NCBI GenBank assembly: GCA_903888515.1
Contig: CAISTY010000185.1
Coordinates: 32,134 to 96,133 of the forward strand
DNA: 64,000 bases
Source of the DNA: Akkermansiaceae bacterium
Lineage (GTDB): Bacteria > Verrucomicrobiota > Verrucomicrobiia > Verrucomicrobiales > Akkermansiaceae
Direction: 5' to 3'
Shown here: in pieces, positions 25,976 through 37,200 of the stretch
Position numbering within the stretch: the first letter of the stretch is position 1
Layout: every line of letters starts with the position of its first letter
Notes under the pieces: model-generated
Told to the model about the DNA's origin: nothing
The model's database searches: none
Seen by the model: the letters and a program-made list of their open reading frames with translations, nothing else
Translations under genes and position numbers: made by a program

Positions 25976-27120
25976 GGGTATTGCTATCGGCCGGGATGAT
26001 CCAGGGTGGCCGCTCGGGGGTCGGACGTTATGTGATTGCCTTGAGCGAAGCGTTGGTCCGTGAGCAACCGTCGGTGGACCTCACCATTGCCGGCCTGGAT
26101 GCCGACCGCGGATTGTTTCCATGGCTCGGCGATGAGCGGTGGGTTTCGATTCCTGACAGGATGAGTGGTGGCGCCGCCAACTTGGCGTGGCACCAAACAA
26201 GCCTCAACCATGTGCTCAGGAGCTTGCGGATCGAACTCGCGCACATTCCCAGCTACCGGCGCATGATGTGGCATTGTGTGGTGCCGCAGGTGGTGACGAT
26301 TCACGACTGTGCGCCCTTTGTGCTACGGGGGAAATATGACATGCTGCGGGGATTTTTCGGGCGGGTGATCGTCCCCCGGATGGCACGGCGCGTGCAGCGC
26401 ATCATCGCGGTGAGCGAGACCACCGGCAAGGATGTGGCGCGCTACATGCAAGTGCCAGCCGCCAAAATCACGGTGGTTCCCAACGGGATCGACCATCAGA
26501 TGTTCTATCCGCCGGGCGCGGCGGAGATCGCGGAGTTCCGGCGGCACAAGCAATTGACCCAGCCGTTTTTCCTCTATGTGGCCCGGCTGGAACATCCGGC
26601 GAAAAACCATCTGCGGCTGATCCGGGCGTTCGAAAGTCTGGCGGATTCCGGGGTGTTCGCCGGACACTTGGTCCTGCCGGGCGCCCCGTGGCACGGATCC
26701 GAAGTGGTGGAACAAGCGGTGGCGGCCAGCGCGTTCCGCGATCGTATCCGGCTCGAGGGTTTCGTGGACAATGCGGACCTGCCATTGTGGTATGCCGCGG
26801 CGGAGGCGCTGGTGTTTCCCTCGCTGATGGAGGGTTTCGGCTTGCCATTGTTAGAGGCGCAGGCGTGCGGCACCCGGATCGCCTGCGCGGACGCCACCAG
26901 CCTGCCGGAAGTCGCCGGGCCCGCCGGTATCCTGTTCAACGGTCACGATGAAGCGGCCATGTCTGCGGCCATGGCGCGCCTGGTGACGATGGACGCGGGG
27001 GAACGACGGCGGCTTGAGGGCGAGGGCATGGCATGGGCGGCACGCTTCACCTGGTCCGCGCACGCCGCCGCGGCGGTGACGATATACCGGGACACTCTCG
27101 AATCCGTGAAGTGCAGTTAG
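25972..27120 (+). CDS. Glycosyltransferase family 4, EPS locus (plus strand)
   Basis: 382 residues from ATG 25972 (MRVLLSAGMIQGGRSGVGRY). SGVGRYVIALSEAL is the acceptor-side loop. ILFNGHDEAAMSAAMARL, LVFPSLMEGFGLPLLEAQACG (with both Glu) and FFLYVARLEHPAKNHLRLI are the donor-side marks of the GT4 family, mannosyltransferase-like. The start overlaps the WecG-STAS stop by ATGA, and the flippase follows after 12 bases. Position suggests that it acts on the same lipid-linked repeat unit. Confidence 0.88.
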   Translation: MRVLLSAGMIQGGRSGVGRYVIALSEALVREQPSVDLTIAGLDADRGLFPWLGDERWVSIPDRMSGGAANLAWHQTSLNHVLRSLRIELAHIPSYRRMMWHCVVPQVVTIHDCAPFVLRGKYDMLRGFFGRVIVPRMARRVQRIIAVSETTGKDVARYMQVPAAKITVVPNGIDHQMFYPPGAAEIAEFRRHKQLTQPFFLYVARLEHPAKNHLRLIRAFESLADSGVFAGHLVLPGAPWHGSEVVEQAVAASAFRDRIRLEGFVDNADLPLWYAAAEALVFPSLMEGFGLPLLEAQACGTRIACADATSLPEVAGPAGILFNGHDEAAMSAAMARLVTMDAGERRRLEGEGMAWAARFTWSAHAAAAVTIYRDTLESVKCS

Positions 27121-27132
27121 AAATCAATCACC

Positions 27133-28629
27133 ATGGCTGAATGGCAACGCAGGTTTTGGAGTACCACCGCAAGTGGATATGTGGGGCTGATCGTTCGCAT
27201 TCTGTTGGGATTGGTCATGTTCCGGGCCATGTTCCAGAATTTTTCCCATGCCCAGTTCGGGTTCTGGGCGTTGTTGTGGTCGTTGTTCGGGTATGGCATC
27301 CTGCTGGATTTCGGTTTTGGATTCACCGCCCAACGGGCCGTGGCGCAGAAGACCGCCACCGGCGACATCGCCGGCTTGAGCAAACTGCTGGCGACGATCC
27401 TGTGGACCTATGTCGGGATGGGCATTTTGCTGTTGGTAGTGTTCCTGGCGATCCGCGCACCCTTCCTGTCCAGCATGGGCGTGGCGGCAATGGATCAGGA
27501 GGAGTTCGGACAGGCCTATACCGTGTTCTTCATTGGTTTGGCGATCCTGTTTCCCCTTGGGTTGTTTAGTGAGATTTTGCGCGGCCTGCAGCGCATCGAC
27601 ATTGCCAACTGGGTCGGCACGCTCTCAACCGTGCTGAACTTCGGCTTCCTCTATTGGGGGCTGACGGCCCACTGGGGGCTGCCCGTCCTGATGGGCGTCA
27701 GTGTCACCACCAGCGCTTTTCCCAACATCGTGGCCGCCGTTTTCGCAGTCCGGCGCCTGCCGGGGATTTCGTTTTCACCCAAGTGGTTCGAGTGGCGTTC
27801 GGTGCGCGCTCAGATGGGGTTCTCGATCACCGCGTATCTGATCACCTTCAGCAACATGCTGATGTCGAAGAGCGATCAACTGGTGATTTCGCTGACTCTC
27901 GGAGTGGCGCTGGTGACGATCTATCAAGCGGGTTTCAAGATGAGCGAAATGCTCGGATCGTTCAGTTACCAATTCCAACAGATGATCTCCCCCGCGGCGG
28001 CGGCGATGTATGCGCAAGGGGACGACAACGGACTGCGGCAACTGCTGCTGCGGAGTTCGCGTCTCACCTTTCTGTTGGTGACGGCGGCTTACCTTCTCTC
28101 CGCCGTGTATCTAACGCCGCTGATCCGGCTGGTCACGGGGATGGCGAGCGTGCCGCAAAACATCTGGTGGATCGGGCAGGTTTTGTTATTGGCGGTGTTT
28201 AGTTCGCAGGTCACCAATAGCAGTTCGAAGCGGGTCTTGATGATGTGCGGTGAGGAAAAGCGCCTGCTGGTCATTTCGCTCACGGAAGCGGTGGCCAACG
28301 TGGTATTGAGCGTCATCCTGGCATATCGCATGGGGGTGCTCGGGGTGGCCATCGGGACGATGATTCCGACGATCCTGGTGGGCTGGTTGTGGGTACTGCC
28401 GATGACGATGAAGAAGCTCAATCTGACATTCGGGAGTTATCTGTCCTATCATCTGCAGGGCACGGTGCTGCCCTTGGCGGTCTTTTCCCTGATTCTGGCC
28501 GGCCTCGCGCTGGGGTGCCCCGCATCCGATCACAGTGGGTTTCTCGCATTGGGTTGGCGCGGTCTGTTATGCATGGTTCCCCTGCTGGTTCTCGGACGCA
28601 AGGTGATCCGGGAGATGGCCGGATCCTGA
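27133..28629 (+). CDS. Wzx-type flippase / polysaccharide biosynthesis protein
   Basis: 498 residues with about 14 hydrophobic segments, the first at residues ~14-35. The FRAMFQNFSHAQFGFWALLWS and LDFGFGFTAQRAVAQ blocks match the MVF/MATE-like RfbX family that flips undecaprenyl-linked repeat units across the inner membrane. Other family-like features are NMLMSKSDQLVISLTLGVA and the paired helices after LTGMAS. Being last in the plus-strand EPS operon, it implies a Wzx/Wzy-dependent route. The candidate polymerase or ligase is the O-antigen ligase-like gene at 39336. Confidence 0.88.
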   Translation: MAEWQRRFWSTTASGYVGLIVRILLGLVMFRAMFQNFSHAQFGFWALLWSLFGYGILLDFGFGFTAQRAVAQKTATGDIAGLSKLLATILWTYVGMGILLLVVFLAIRAPFLSSMGVAAMDQEEFGQAYTVFFIGLAILFPLGLFSEILRGLQRIDIANWVGTLSTVLNFGFLYWGLTAHWGLPVLMGVSVTTSAFPNIVAAVFAVRRLPGISFSPKWFEWRSVRAQMGFSITAYLITFSNMLMSKSDQLVISLTLGVALVTIYQAGFKMSEMLGSFSYQFQQMISPAAAAMYAQGDDNGLRQLLLRSSRLTFLLVTAAYLLSAVYLTPLIRLVTGMASVPQNIWWIGQVLLLAVFSSQVTNSSSKRVLMMCGEEKRLLVISLTEAVANVVLSVILAYRMGVLGVAIGTMIPTILVGWLWVLPMTMKKLNLTFGSYLSYHLQGTVLPLAVFSLILAGLALGCPASDHSGFLALGWRGLLCMVPLLVLGRKVIREMAGS

Positions 28630-28672
28630 GCCGCGCCGTGCCGCCGGATCCTCGGTTTTCAGCGTTGCGAAC

Positions 28673-28701
28673 TTGACAGCCGCACCGATGGAAACGAGGA
28701 T
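28673..28701 (+). promoter_or_regulatory. Weak sigma-70-like promoter ahead of the FIST gene
   Basis: TTGACA, a 17-base spacer, and GAGGAT. The -35 is perfect, but the -10 matches TATAAT in only three positions, so this is a suggestion. Confidence 0.25.
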
Positions 28702-28730
28702 TCCCACCGACACTCGCTAACATCCAATGG

Positions 28731-29963
28731 TTGGCGTTGCGTCCCGTGTTTCAACCAAAACCCCTCCACTTCAATGTTAGAATTTTTTCAGCCAGCACAC
28801 GCATGGTCAACTCGCGCAATGCCATTTCAGAATGCATGGAATCGGCGCTTGGCGGGAACAAGGCATGCGATCTCGTCATGGTGAACGCGACCATCGGTCA
28901 TGATTATCAGGCGCTCATCGACCGGGTCCGCGAACTGGCGCCGGCGGCCCGGGTGCTTGGTGCCTCGTGTTGTGGCATTGTCGGTCGTGAGGGTGTGAGC
29001 GAGTCGATGAAGGATGTCGCCATCATGGTGGTGCGCGGCCATGAGTTCGGCGTGGCCCATGTCGATGGCATCAACGGCCGGAACGCCTACGCCAAGGCGG
29101 TCGAGTTGGGCATGCAACTGCGGGCGGCGCAACCGGGCATCAACATGATCCATTTCCTGGCCTCTGGCATTGATATTGCCAATGACCGGTGCATCGCCGG
29201 GCTTGAATCGGTGTTTGGTCCCGATGTCACCATTTTCGGCGCCACCTCAGCCGACAACATGCGTGGCGTGGTGAGTTATCAGATGGTCGATGACCAGGTG
29301 TTTGAGCACGCGGCCTGGGCGCTTGGCTTTGCCGATCCAACGCTGCATCTGGATACCCAGGCAACCCACGGGTTTCTCGCCACCGGTGAACCGATGACCG
29401 TGACCCGCGCGGATGGTACTCGCATCATCGAACTGGATGGCTTGCCCGCATGGCAGGCATACACGGCGCGGCTTGGCCTGGATATCTCGACCGCCACCTG
29501 CGGGGATTCGATTCCGGTCGGCGCGCTCGCCGAATCATTGCCGGACGCATTGGCCGCGGAGTATGGCAACGCACACATTTTGCGGGTGGTGACCCGACGT
29601 GATGCCGACGGCACGATGCACTACCCGGTGGAGATTCAAACCGGCACCAAGCTGTGGCTCACCGTGCGCGATGAAGTCCGCATCTTTTCCGACATGGATC
29701 GCATGATGGGGCAAATGGCGTCGCGAGCCGGGGCCAGCAAGCCGGTGGCGGTGTTTCATGCCGACTGTTTGGCGCGCGGTCGCTTTTTGTTCAATCGGGT
29801 GATGAAGGAAGAGTTGGTGAGTCGCATGCAGTTTCCGCTCAGCACCGATGGAGTGCCGCCGCCGTGGCTTGGCATGTATGGATTCGGAGAATTCGCACGG
29901 CTGGGCGGAAACAACACCTATCACAATTACACCACCGCCATCTACGCCATCTACCGTAAGTAA
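28731..29963 (+). CDS. FIST N/C domain sensor protein
   Basis: Up to 410 residues. The frame begins with a TTG at 28731. The FIST signature begins at about residue 17 (RIFSASTRMVNSRNAISECM), so the internal ATG at 28803 would cut into the domain and is disfavoured. FIST N spans ~17-210 (CDLVMVNATIGHDY, RVLGASCCGIVGREG, TIFGATSADNM). FIST C spans ~220-400 (AWQAYTARLG, PVAVFHADCLARGR). FIST proteins are predicted small-ligand (amino acid) sensors that work with histidine kinases or methyl-accepting proteins. The gene meets the giant hybrid kinase tail to tail with 13 bases of overlap. Confidence 0.85.
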   Translation: MALRPVFQPKPLHFNVRIFSASTRMVNSRNAISECMESALGGNKACDLVMVNATIGHDYQALIDRVRELAPAARVLGASCCGIVGREGVSESMKDVAIMVVRGHEFGVAHVDGINGRNAYAKAVELGMQLRAAQPGINMIHFLASGIDIANDRCIAGLESVFGPDVTIFGATSADNMRGVVSYQMVDDQVFEHAAWALGFADPTLHLDTQATHGFLATGEPMTVTRADGTRIIELDGLPAWQAYTARLGLDISTATCGDSIPVGALAESLPDALAAEYGNAHILRVVTRRDADGTMHYPVEIQTGTKLWLTVRDEVRIFSDMDRMMGQMASRAGASKPVAVFHADCLARGRFLFNRVMKEELVSRMQFPLSTDGVPPPWLGMYGFGEFARLGGNNTYHNYTTAIYAIYRK

Positions 29964-32900
29964 CCGCCTTCATCCGCTGCCTGGGGCAGCCATTTTTCCA
30001 AGGCACTTGCCAATGATTGGGATGATATCGGCTTGGCGATGTAGTCATTCATGCCCGCCGCGAGGCAAATTCGCTCCGCGTCCTGGGTGGCATTGGCGGT
30101 CATGGCAATAATCGGAATCCGGGGGTTGAGCGCCGTGGAGTGCGGAGCGCGAATCATGCGGGTGGCTTCAGGTCCGTCCATCTCGGGCATCTGCATGTCC
30201 ATCAGGACCACGTCGTAGGCGATGGTGGCGAGGGCTTGCATGGCCGCCGTGCCGCTGACCGCCACGTCGGCCTGCAACCCGAGCTTGTTCAAGAACCCCA
30301 GTGCGACTTTTTGGCTGATGACGTTGTCTTCGGCCAGCAGAACGCGCAGGCCGCTCCAGTGTGGTCTGTTGCCCGGCGGCGGATCGGGCGGCGCGGCGGC
30401 GGGCAGGGCGTGCAGGGCAGGGGCCAAACAGGCGGTGAACCAGAATTCCGATCCTTGCCCCACGACGCTCGTGACGCCGATTTCACCGTCCATGAGGTGT
30501 ACGAGTTGTTTGGAGATGGCCAGGCCGAGGCCGGTGCCGCCGTAATGGCGGCCGGTGGACGTGTCCATCTGGTTGAACTTCTGGAATAACTGGGTTTGTT
30601 TTTCCGCCGGGATGCCGATCCCGGTGTCGCGCACCGTGAAGCGCAATACCATGGCGGTGGCGCTGGCCGAGACCAGACTCACCTGCACGGTGACGTTGCC
30701 GTGCGGAGTGAACTTGATCGCATTGCCGGCCAGGTTGAGGAGAATCTGGCGCAGGCGTCCGGGGTCGCCGTTGATCACGGGCGGCACGTCCGGCGCGACC
30801 TCGCAACTGAATTCAAGGCCCTTTTGTCGGGCTTGCGGAGCCAGCAATGCCGTGAGGTTGGAACACAAAAGGTGGAGATCGAAATCGATGATTTCCAGGT
30901 CGAGCCTGCCGGCTTCGATTTTGGAGAAGTCCAGGATGTCGTTGATCAGGCTCAGGAGGGCTTGGGCGCTGGTGCGCACGGTTTCGGCGCAATGGCGCTG
31001 TTCGGGGTTGAGCGGGGTATCCAGCAGCAGGTCGGTCATGCCGAGCACGCCGTTCATCGGGGTGCGGATTTCATGGCTCATGTTGGCCAGGAAATCACTC
31101 TTGGCGTTGGTGGCCCGTTCGGCCTTCGTGGACATCTCGGTGGCGCGGGCCGTTGCGGCTTCGAGTTTGCGATTGGTCTCGAGGAGTGCGGCCTCGGCCT
31201 GCTTGTGGGCGGTGATATCCCAGTTGGTTCCGATCATGTGCAAGGCCTGGCCGGTGGAGTCGCGCTGCACGATGGCGATAGCCCGAATGTTATGGATGCC
31301 GCCATCGGGCCAGAGCACGCGGAACTCGGTGTTGAATTCCTTTTCGCCGTTGATCGCCATCTGGATTTCGGCGTGGCCACGTTGTTTGTCATCCGGGTGG
31401 AGTCCGGCCTGCCACGCCTCGTAGGCGCCGCTGAACTGATCGTCGGTGATGCCATAGAGGCGGTACATTTGTGAGTCCCATATCAAGTGATTGTGGAGCA
31501 CATCGTAGTCCCAGATACCCACGGCCCCCGCCCGCACGGCCAAGGTCAAGCGCTCGGTGGTTAGACGCAACGATTCCTTCGCCTGCCAGCGTTCGGTCAC
31601 ATCCGCGAAGGAGGTCACGACCGCGTAGGGGGTGGCTTCGCCGCTGCTGAACATCGGTTCGGCATTGATCAGGATCCATCTCCGTGCCCCGTCAGGCAGG
31701 TGCAAACCCATCGTCACGTTGTGGCTGGCCCGGCCCGAACACAAACTCATCATGGCGGGATGTTGCTCGCCGGGGAATGGACGATCCTCCACATCCACGG
31801 CTTGCCAACGTGGGTCCACCGAGGTGCGTCCCAGGATCTGGTCGCGGCTCAGGCCCAGGATCTTCTCCGCACTCTGGTTGCAGTCGATGATCGTTCCGTC
31901 CGCGGCTTGCACGACGATGCCCTCGGCCATGGCGGCCAGCACGGAGCGATGGCGGTTTTCGCTTTCGCGCAGGGAATCCTCGGCCTGCTTGTGGGCGGTG
32001 ATATCGCGCAGAATCCCCACCGCATGCCATGCGCCGTTGATGTGGATGGCCGAGAGGGCGAGTTGCACATGGATTTCCCGCCCGTCCTTGCGGAGGGCCT
32101 CCAGATCGAGGGTTTTACCGATAGCCGCTCCCTGTCCCGTTTTTTGAAACAATGGAAAGGCGGCGTTGTGGGCCGCACGATGGCGCGGGGGGGTGATCAA
32201 CGTGTGGAGGCATTGGCCGATGGCTTCGGTGCTCGTATAGCCGAGGGTGCGTTCTGCGGCGGGATTCCAATACGAGATATTGCCGTTGGCATCCATCATG
32301 ATGATGGCGTCGTAGGCGGAGTCGGTGATGGTCTGCATGCGGAATTCGCTTTCCCGCAATTCGGAGCTGCGTTCGGCCACCAGGCGTTCCAATTCCTCGC
32401 GTCGGCGGCGCAGCAGGCTGATGACGATGGCGAGCGCGGCGGTGAGTCCCAAGCCGGTGATGGCGACGAGCCAGGCGGCGCTTGCCGGTTGCAGGCTGAG
32501 GAAGGCGGGGCCGGCGTGGGCGATCACTGCGAAGACCTTGCCAAAGGCCATGACGGGGCGCGTGACAGAGAGGACGGCAAGTGGCGGGTGGGCGGCATCC
32601 CAGTCGGTGGCGAGTGTTTCGGGTGGGGCGTTCGGGTGTAACAGCGCGAGTTCAAGCAGGGCGGGGTTGTTGGGAGCGGCGTTGCGCAGCAGGGTGCCCA
32701 TGCGCAGTACCGCCAACACGAAACCACGCAAACGCGGCGGATCCTCAGCGTCAAAAACCGGACGATAGATCAGTATGCCTTTTTGATGGCCGGTTTCCTG
32801 CACCAGGGTGACGGAAGCGGTGGCGGTGCTCAGGCCGCTGTGAGCGGCGGCTTCCAGCGCCTTGCGGCGCAGCGGGTCCGAGCCAAGGTCGAAGCCCAGG

Positions 32901-34099
32901 GCGGCTTCGTTGCCGGTCATGGGCACCACTTGTGATACGGGATAGTAGATGGCGCGCCCGCTTGCCGGCTCTGGCTTGCCCTGCGCGTCTTGTTGCCAGA
33001 TGTGAAAGTCCTTGCCAGTGGCGCCGCGGGTCTGCGCCTCGAAGCTTTCTCGGTCTGCCGCAGGCACGGCGGGGATCCACTCCCAGGCTTGCACGGCGGG
33101 GTTGTTCGCCAGATAGGTGGTGAAATGTTGGAACTCCGTGGGGATGACATCCCCGTCGCTTTCGTAAAAGCGAGCCAGGCTTTCCAGTTCAGTGCTGCGA
33201 AGGGTATGCACCATACGGGCGATGGCTTCCGTGTGGTCGTTGGCCAGTTGCTCAAAGATGAGTTTTCCGTTAGATGTTTCGCGTTGATGGGCGAGGTGCG
33301 TGGCAAAGGCGGTCAGCACCGTGCCAGCGGTGATGGCCAGAACCGGTTCGAGGTGGTGCAACCAGCGCGGCGGCAGGCTGCCGCAGCGGGCACGCCGGGC
33401 TAACAGAGCCGCGCCAGCCAGCAGCAGCACTGCGTTTGCCAGCGTGAGCAAGGCGGACGGCAGCGCGGCACGCGCCAGCATGCGGGACCTGTCGCGGGCG
33501 TCGATGTCCATGGCCAGCACGGCGCGGGGGGCGCCGCGCCCCGCTGCGGACGCGCTCCGCTCATCGGCCTGCTTGTTGGATTCGGGGTCGCTGCTGGCAT
33601 GGTTCTCATGCGGACCACGGAGCGGAACGAATCCCGTGATCCAAGTGCCCCAACGGTCGGTTTTCGGACCCACGACTGTATCGGTGCGGGTGTTGAAAAC
33701 GCGCTGGTATTCGGTCGGCGCCTCCTCGTAGATTTGGCCCGGCGGTGAGTAGTCCTTGGATTCGACCGCTTCGCTGTCCACGAAGAAAAACAGTTTGCCA
33801 TCGGCGTTACGGCCCATGAGATAGAGGAACCGGCAGTGGGGGATGGCCAAACGCGTGGCGGCGAGTTGATCCTTGAGCCGCAGGTATTCGGGATTGCGCA
33901 GGTCGTCCGCCGTGCCGGCCAGCGCTTGAACACCCTCGAAATCCATCATGCGTGCCACGTTGCGCGTTTGTTGCAACAGGTCAGCCCACATTTCGCGGTC
34001 TGCCCGCACCATCGTCCACCATGCCAAACAGACGCCGGCTGCGAGGATGACCAGCAGCAGCGCCGGGACGGTCTTGTTTCTGTGGGAAAAAAGGATCAT
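29951..34099 (-). CDS. Hybrid sensor histidine kinase with CHASE and three PAS domains
   Basis: 1382 residues. A membrane helix at ~11-28, an extracytoplasmic segment, and helices near 213-232 and 247-265 come first. A CHASE domain follows (~290-520; [28 protein letters not shown]), then a helix at ~535-560. Three PAS/PAC units follow ([50 protein letters not shown]). Next is HisKA with H1009 in [11 protein letters not shown], HATPase ([32 protein letters not shown]), and a C-terminal receiver with D1301 in [11 protein letters not shown]. It is a membrane sensor that passes phosphate to its own receiver. No output regulator is adjacent; the lone receiver at 18944 is a candidate. It starts divergently from nothing close on the left and is convergent with FIST. 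Confidence 0.92.
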   Translation of the reverse strand: MILFSHRNKTVPALLLVILAAGVCLAWWTMVRADREMWADLLQQTRNVARMMDFEGVQALAGTADDLRNPEYLRLKDQLAATRLAIPHCRFLYLMGRNADGKLFFFVDSEAVESKDYSPPGQIYEEAPTEYQRVFNTRTDTVVGPKTDRWGTWITGFVPLRGPHENHASSDPESNKQADERSASAAGRGAPRAVLAMDIDARDRSRMLARAALPSALLTLANAVLLLAGAALLARRARCGSLPPRWLHHLEPVLAITAGTVLTAFATHLAHQRETSNGKLIFEQLANDHTEAIARMVHTLRSTELESLARFYESDGDVIPTEFQHFTTYLANNPAVQAWEWIPAVPAADRESFEAQTRGATGKDFHIWQQDAQGKPEPASGRAIYYPVSQVVPMTGNEAALGFDLGSDPLRRKALEAAAHSGLSTATASVTLVQETGHQKGILIYRPVFDAEDPPRLRGFVLAVLRMGTLLRNAAPNNPALLELALLHPNAPPETLATDWDAAHPPLAVLSVTRPVMAFGKVFAVIAHAGPAFLSLQPASAAWLVAITGLGLTAALAIVISLLRRRREELERLVAERSSELRESEFRMQTITDSAYDAIIMMDANGNISYWNPAAERTLGYTSTEAIGQCLHTLITPPRHRAAHNAAFPLFQKTGQGAAIGKTLDLEALRKDGREIHVQLALSAIHINGAWHAVGILRDITAHKQAEDSLRESENRHRSVLAAMAEGIVVQAADGTIIDCNQSAEKILGLSRDQILGRTSVDPRWQAVDVEDRPFPGEQHPAMMSLCSGRASHNVTMGLHLPDGARRWILINAEPMFSSGEATPYAVVTSFADVTERWQAKESLRLTTERLTLAVRAGAVGIWDYDVLHNHLIWDSQMYRLYGITDDQFSGAYEAWQAGLHPDDKQRGHAEIQMAINGEKEFNTEFRVLWPDGGIHNIRAIAIVQRDSTGQALHMIGTNWDITAHKQAEAALLETNRKLEAATARATEMSTKAERATNAKSDFLANMSHEIRTPMNGVLGMTDLLLDTPLNPEQRHCAETVRTSAQALLSLINDILDFSKIEAGRLDLEIIDFDLHLLCSNLTALLAPQARQKGLEFSCEVAPDVPPVINGDPGRLRQILLNLAGNAIKFTPHGNVTVQVSLVSASATAMVLRFTVRDTGIGIPAEKQTQLFQKFNQMDTSTGRHYGGTGLGLAISKQLVHLMDGEIGVTSVVGQGSEFWFTACLAPALHALPAAAPPDPPPGNRPHWSGLRVLLAEDNVISQKVALGFLNKLGLQADVAVSGTAAMQALATIAYDVVLMDMQMPEMDGPEATRMIRAPHSTALNPRIPIIAMTANATQDAERICLAAGMNDYIAKPISSQSLASALEKWLPQAADEGGYLR

Positions 34100-34287
34100 C
34101 TCACCTGTGGGTGATTGTGAATGGCAGCCCCCGTATGCTTGGGATCATCCTTCATTGCGTGTAGGACTGTTTTACCGGGAGTGGCGCGGGCCGCAACTCT
34201 TTTTCCCGAACATTCTTTTCCCCGTGCGCCTCCCCCTTTAAGGAATCAGGTGACCATCGAGGAGATGAGCGGGGATCTGACATGGAC
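34100..34287. other. Intergenic gap between the two hybrid kinase genes
   Basis: 188 bases upstream of the 34099 start. It has a pyrimidine-rich run (CTTTTTCCCG through CCCCCTTTAAGGA) that should hold the promoter of the first kinase. No sharp box can be assigned. Confidence 0.3.
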
Positions 34288-37200
34288 TCAGGGGGTGAAG
34301 GGGTGTGTCGATACTTCCCACTCCCTGATGGCAATGAGGCTTTTTTCCCAGAGATCCGTGAGTTCCGCGTGGAGCGCCATGGCGAGTTCGGGCGTGACCT
34401 CGGCCTGATCATTCAGACGGGTGAGACGGTGGGTCATGGCGACGCAGCCGAAACACGCCAGACTTCCCTTGAGCATGTGGGCGCGGCGCTTGAGCGCGGT
34501 GATGTCGCCATCCTCGATCAAGGTGCGCATGCTATCGAAATGGAGCGGAACATTGCGGGTCAGATCCTCGAGAATGTCGTGATAACCGACGGCTCCGATG
34601 TCGATGAACGTCTCGAGTTGCCGGGTGTCGATGAGAGCGGGTTCCGCCGTGACATCGTCCGTCAAGGATTCCTCGGAGGAGTGCCGGACGGGATATGCGG
34701 GCAGGTCGTGAATGTGCTGGGTGAGCTTGGCCACCATGGCCCGCAGCCGCTCCAGGGTGATGGGTTTCGCCAGATAATCATCCATGCCTGCGGCACTCGC
34801 GGCATCGCGGTCCTCACGAAACGCATTGGCGGTTATAGCCACGATGTGCGGCCGTTTGGCGCGCGCCAGCTCACGGATTCTACGGCAGGCTTCGAGTCCG
34901 TCCATGACCGGCATTTGGAGGTCGAGGATAATGATGTCGTAGGATTTCGCGCTGGCGGCGCTCACCCCTTGCCGGCCGTCGGAGGCCACATCCGCCTCAA
35001 TGCCGAGGCGGCGCAATAACAGGCGAAGCACCTTCTGGTTGCTAGGATCATCTTCCACAACGAGCACCTGGAGATCGGCGATGCGTGAGGTTTCCATCGA
35101 ATCCGCAGCTTGGGAGTTCAGCGTTTCCAGTGGTTCTAACGCGGCACTCAGGGCCAAGTTGACACGGAAGGTGGAACCTTGGCCGAGAACGCTTCGCACC
35201 GTGATGTCCCCTCCCATGATCTCGACGAGGCGCTTGCTGATGGAGAGACCAAGCCCCGAACCACCGAAGCGCCGCGTCGTGGATGAATCCGCCTGGGTGA
35301 ACGGGTTGAATAATCGCCCGATGGCATCCGGTGTAATGCCGATGCCGGAATCCTTGACATCGAAGGTGAATTGCCATGGTCCATCGTCGCTCTGCTGGCC
35401 AAACACCCGCAAACTGATGACTCCTTGCGGTGTGAACTTGACGGCATTTCCTAGCAGATTGACCAGGATTTGGCGGATGCGCGCGCGATCACCCGTGACG
35501 TGGGCGGGAAGATGCGGGGCGAATTGGCATGTCAGCTTGAGGTCTTTACCCATGATCGCGGGGCGGACGACGTCGAGGGCCTCGTGGCAGAGATCGGCAA
35601 GGTTGAACGGTTTGGGATCCAGGTCGATATTGCCACTCTCGATGCGGGAGTAGTCGAGGATGTCATTGAGCAGTTCGAGGAGGAAATTGCTTGAATTGAG
35701 GATGATGGCTGCAAAGTCCTGCTGTTGGGCGTCCAGGGTGGTGGTTTCTAGCAGGGTGGTCATGCCGATGACCGCGTTGAGCGGGTTGCGGATTTCATGG
35801 CTCATGGTGGCGAGGAACGTGCTTTTGGCTCGATTGGCCGATTCGGCGGCAAGGGCGGCCGTGCGGGCTTCATCACGCGCGAGCACCAGGGCATCGGCTT
35901 CGTTTTGCACGATGTGGCGCAGGCCGATATTGGCCGCGGCGGAGCGCAGGATGGATATTTCCCAATTTTCCCAGACGCGGTCTTCGTGGCAGGCATTGAA
36001 GCCCATCAGGCCGGTGAGTTGTTCACCGGTGAAAATCGGGACCACCACCAGGGAGCGGATTTCCTGAGCGATGAGCATGGGTTGTTCTGATGCCGGGAAG
36101 TCCGCCACGACACCGCAGATCACATGGCCGGCGAGCAGTTTGGTAAGCCAGCGGTCGTAGCCGTTTTCGTGAAACGAGAAGTTCTGGAGTTGGGGGTTGT
36201 TGATTTGCGGGGTGGCGGTGCCGGAATTCCATTCGGCGGTCTGGCTCATGGCCGGGGTTCCGAGCACGGTGTGCGGATGGATTTGGAATAGGTAGCAACG
36301 ATCCGCGTTGGCAGCGGTGCCAAGTGCCGTGAGGATTTCACCCCACACGCCGGCTTCGAGGCGATTGGACAGGAGGGTGGTGCTGGTGGCGGCCACGGCT
36401 TCTAGAAGGTTGCTGGAACGCCGGGCATGGGTGACATCCCGTTCGATGGCCATGAAGCCGGTCAGGACACCCTGTTTATCGACCAGAGGCTGGCATTCAA
36501 GGTGGACGATATAGGAATGTCCGCTTTTGCTGTAGTTGACGATTTCGGTTTCAAAGCCCGTGCCGGTCTGGAGGCAGGCCCGGATGCGGCTGCGCTCGAC
36601 CGGGTTGTCCTCCGGGTGTTGCAGAATGCTGCCCGGGGTTTTCCCCAGGACTTCGTCTTTGCCATAACCGCTGATTCGGGTGAACCCTTCGTTGATCCAC
36701 TCAATGCGTCCCGTGGTATCGGTGATGACCACGGCGTTGTCGGTGCGTTTGGCAACCAGCGCCAGCCGATCCGCTGCGGCGCGACTCAGCAACAGGTTGT
36801 GTTCCTTGTCCGTGGCGATGACCTGAAACCCGAACAGGGCAATAAGCAACAATGCCCCCGATAAGGTCACCACCATGGCCGCGAAGCGCCTGGCGGCAAT
36901 CGGCTGTAGCCACTTGGCGGCGGGATAGTCGATGCCTAACAGCGCGATGACATTCCGCTCGTGATCGAGGATGGGAACGCAGGCCGTGAACCAGACGCCC
37001 CATTTATCGCGGTCGGGACCGTTGAACGTGGAGGCCCCGGCGAGCTCGGGCTGCCATTTTTCCGGGTAGTCTTCGACGGGTTCGCCGGGCGGCGAGAAGG
37101 TTTCCGTGTTGGCGGGATCCTCCGCATCCACGAGAAATACCAACCGTTGTTTCCTGAGTCCGAGCAGGTAGGTGAAATGCACCCCGGGCAGCGCCTCGCG

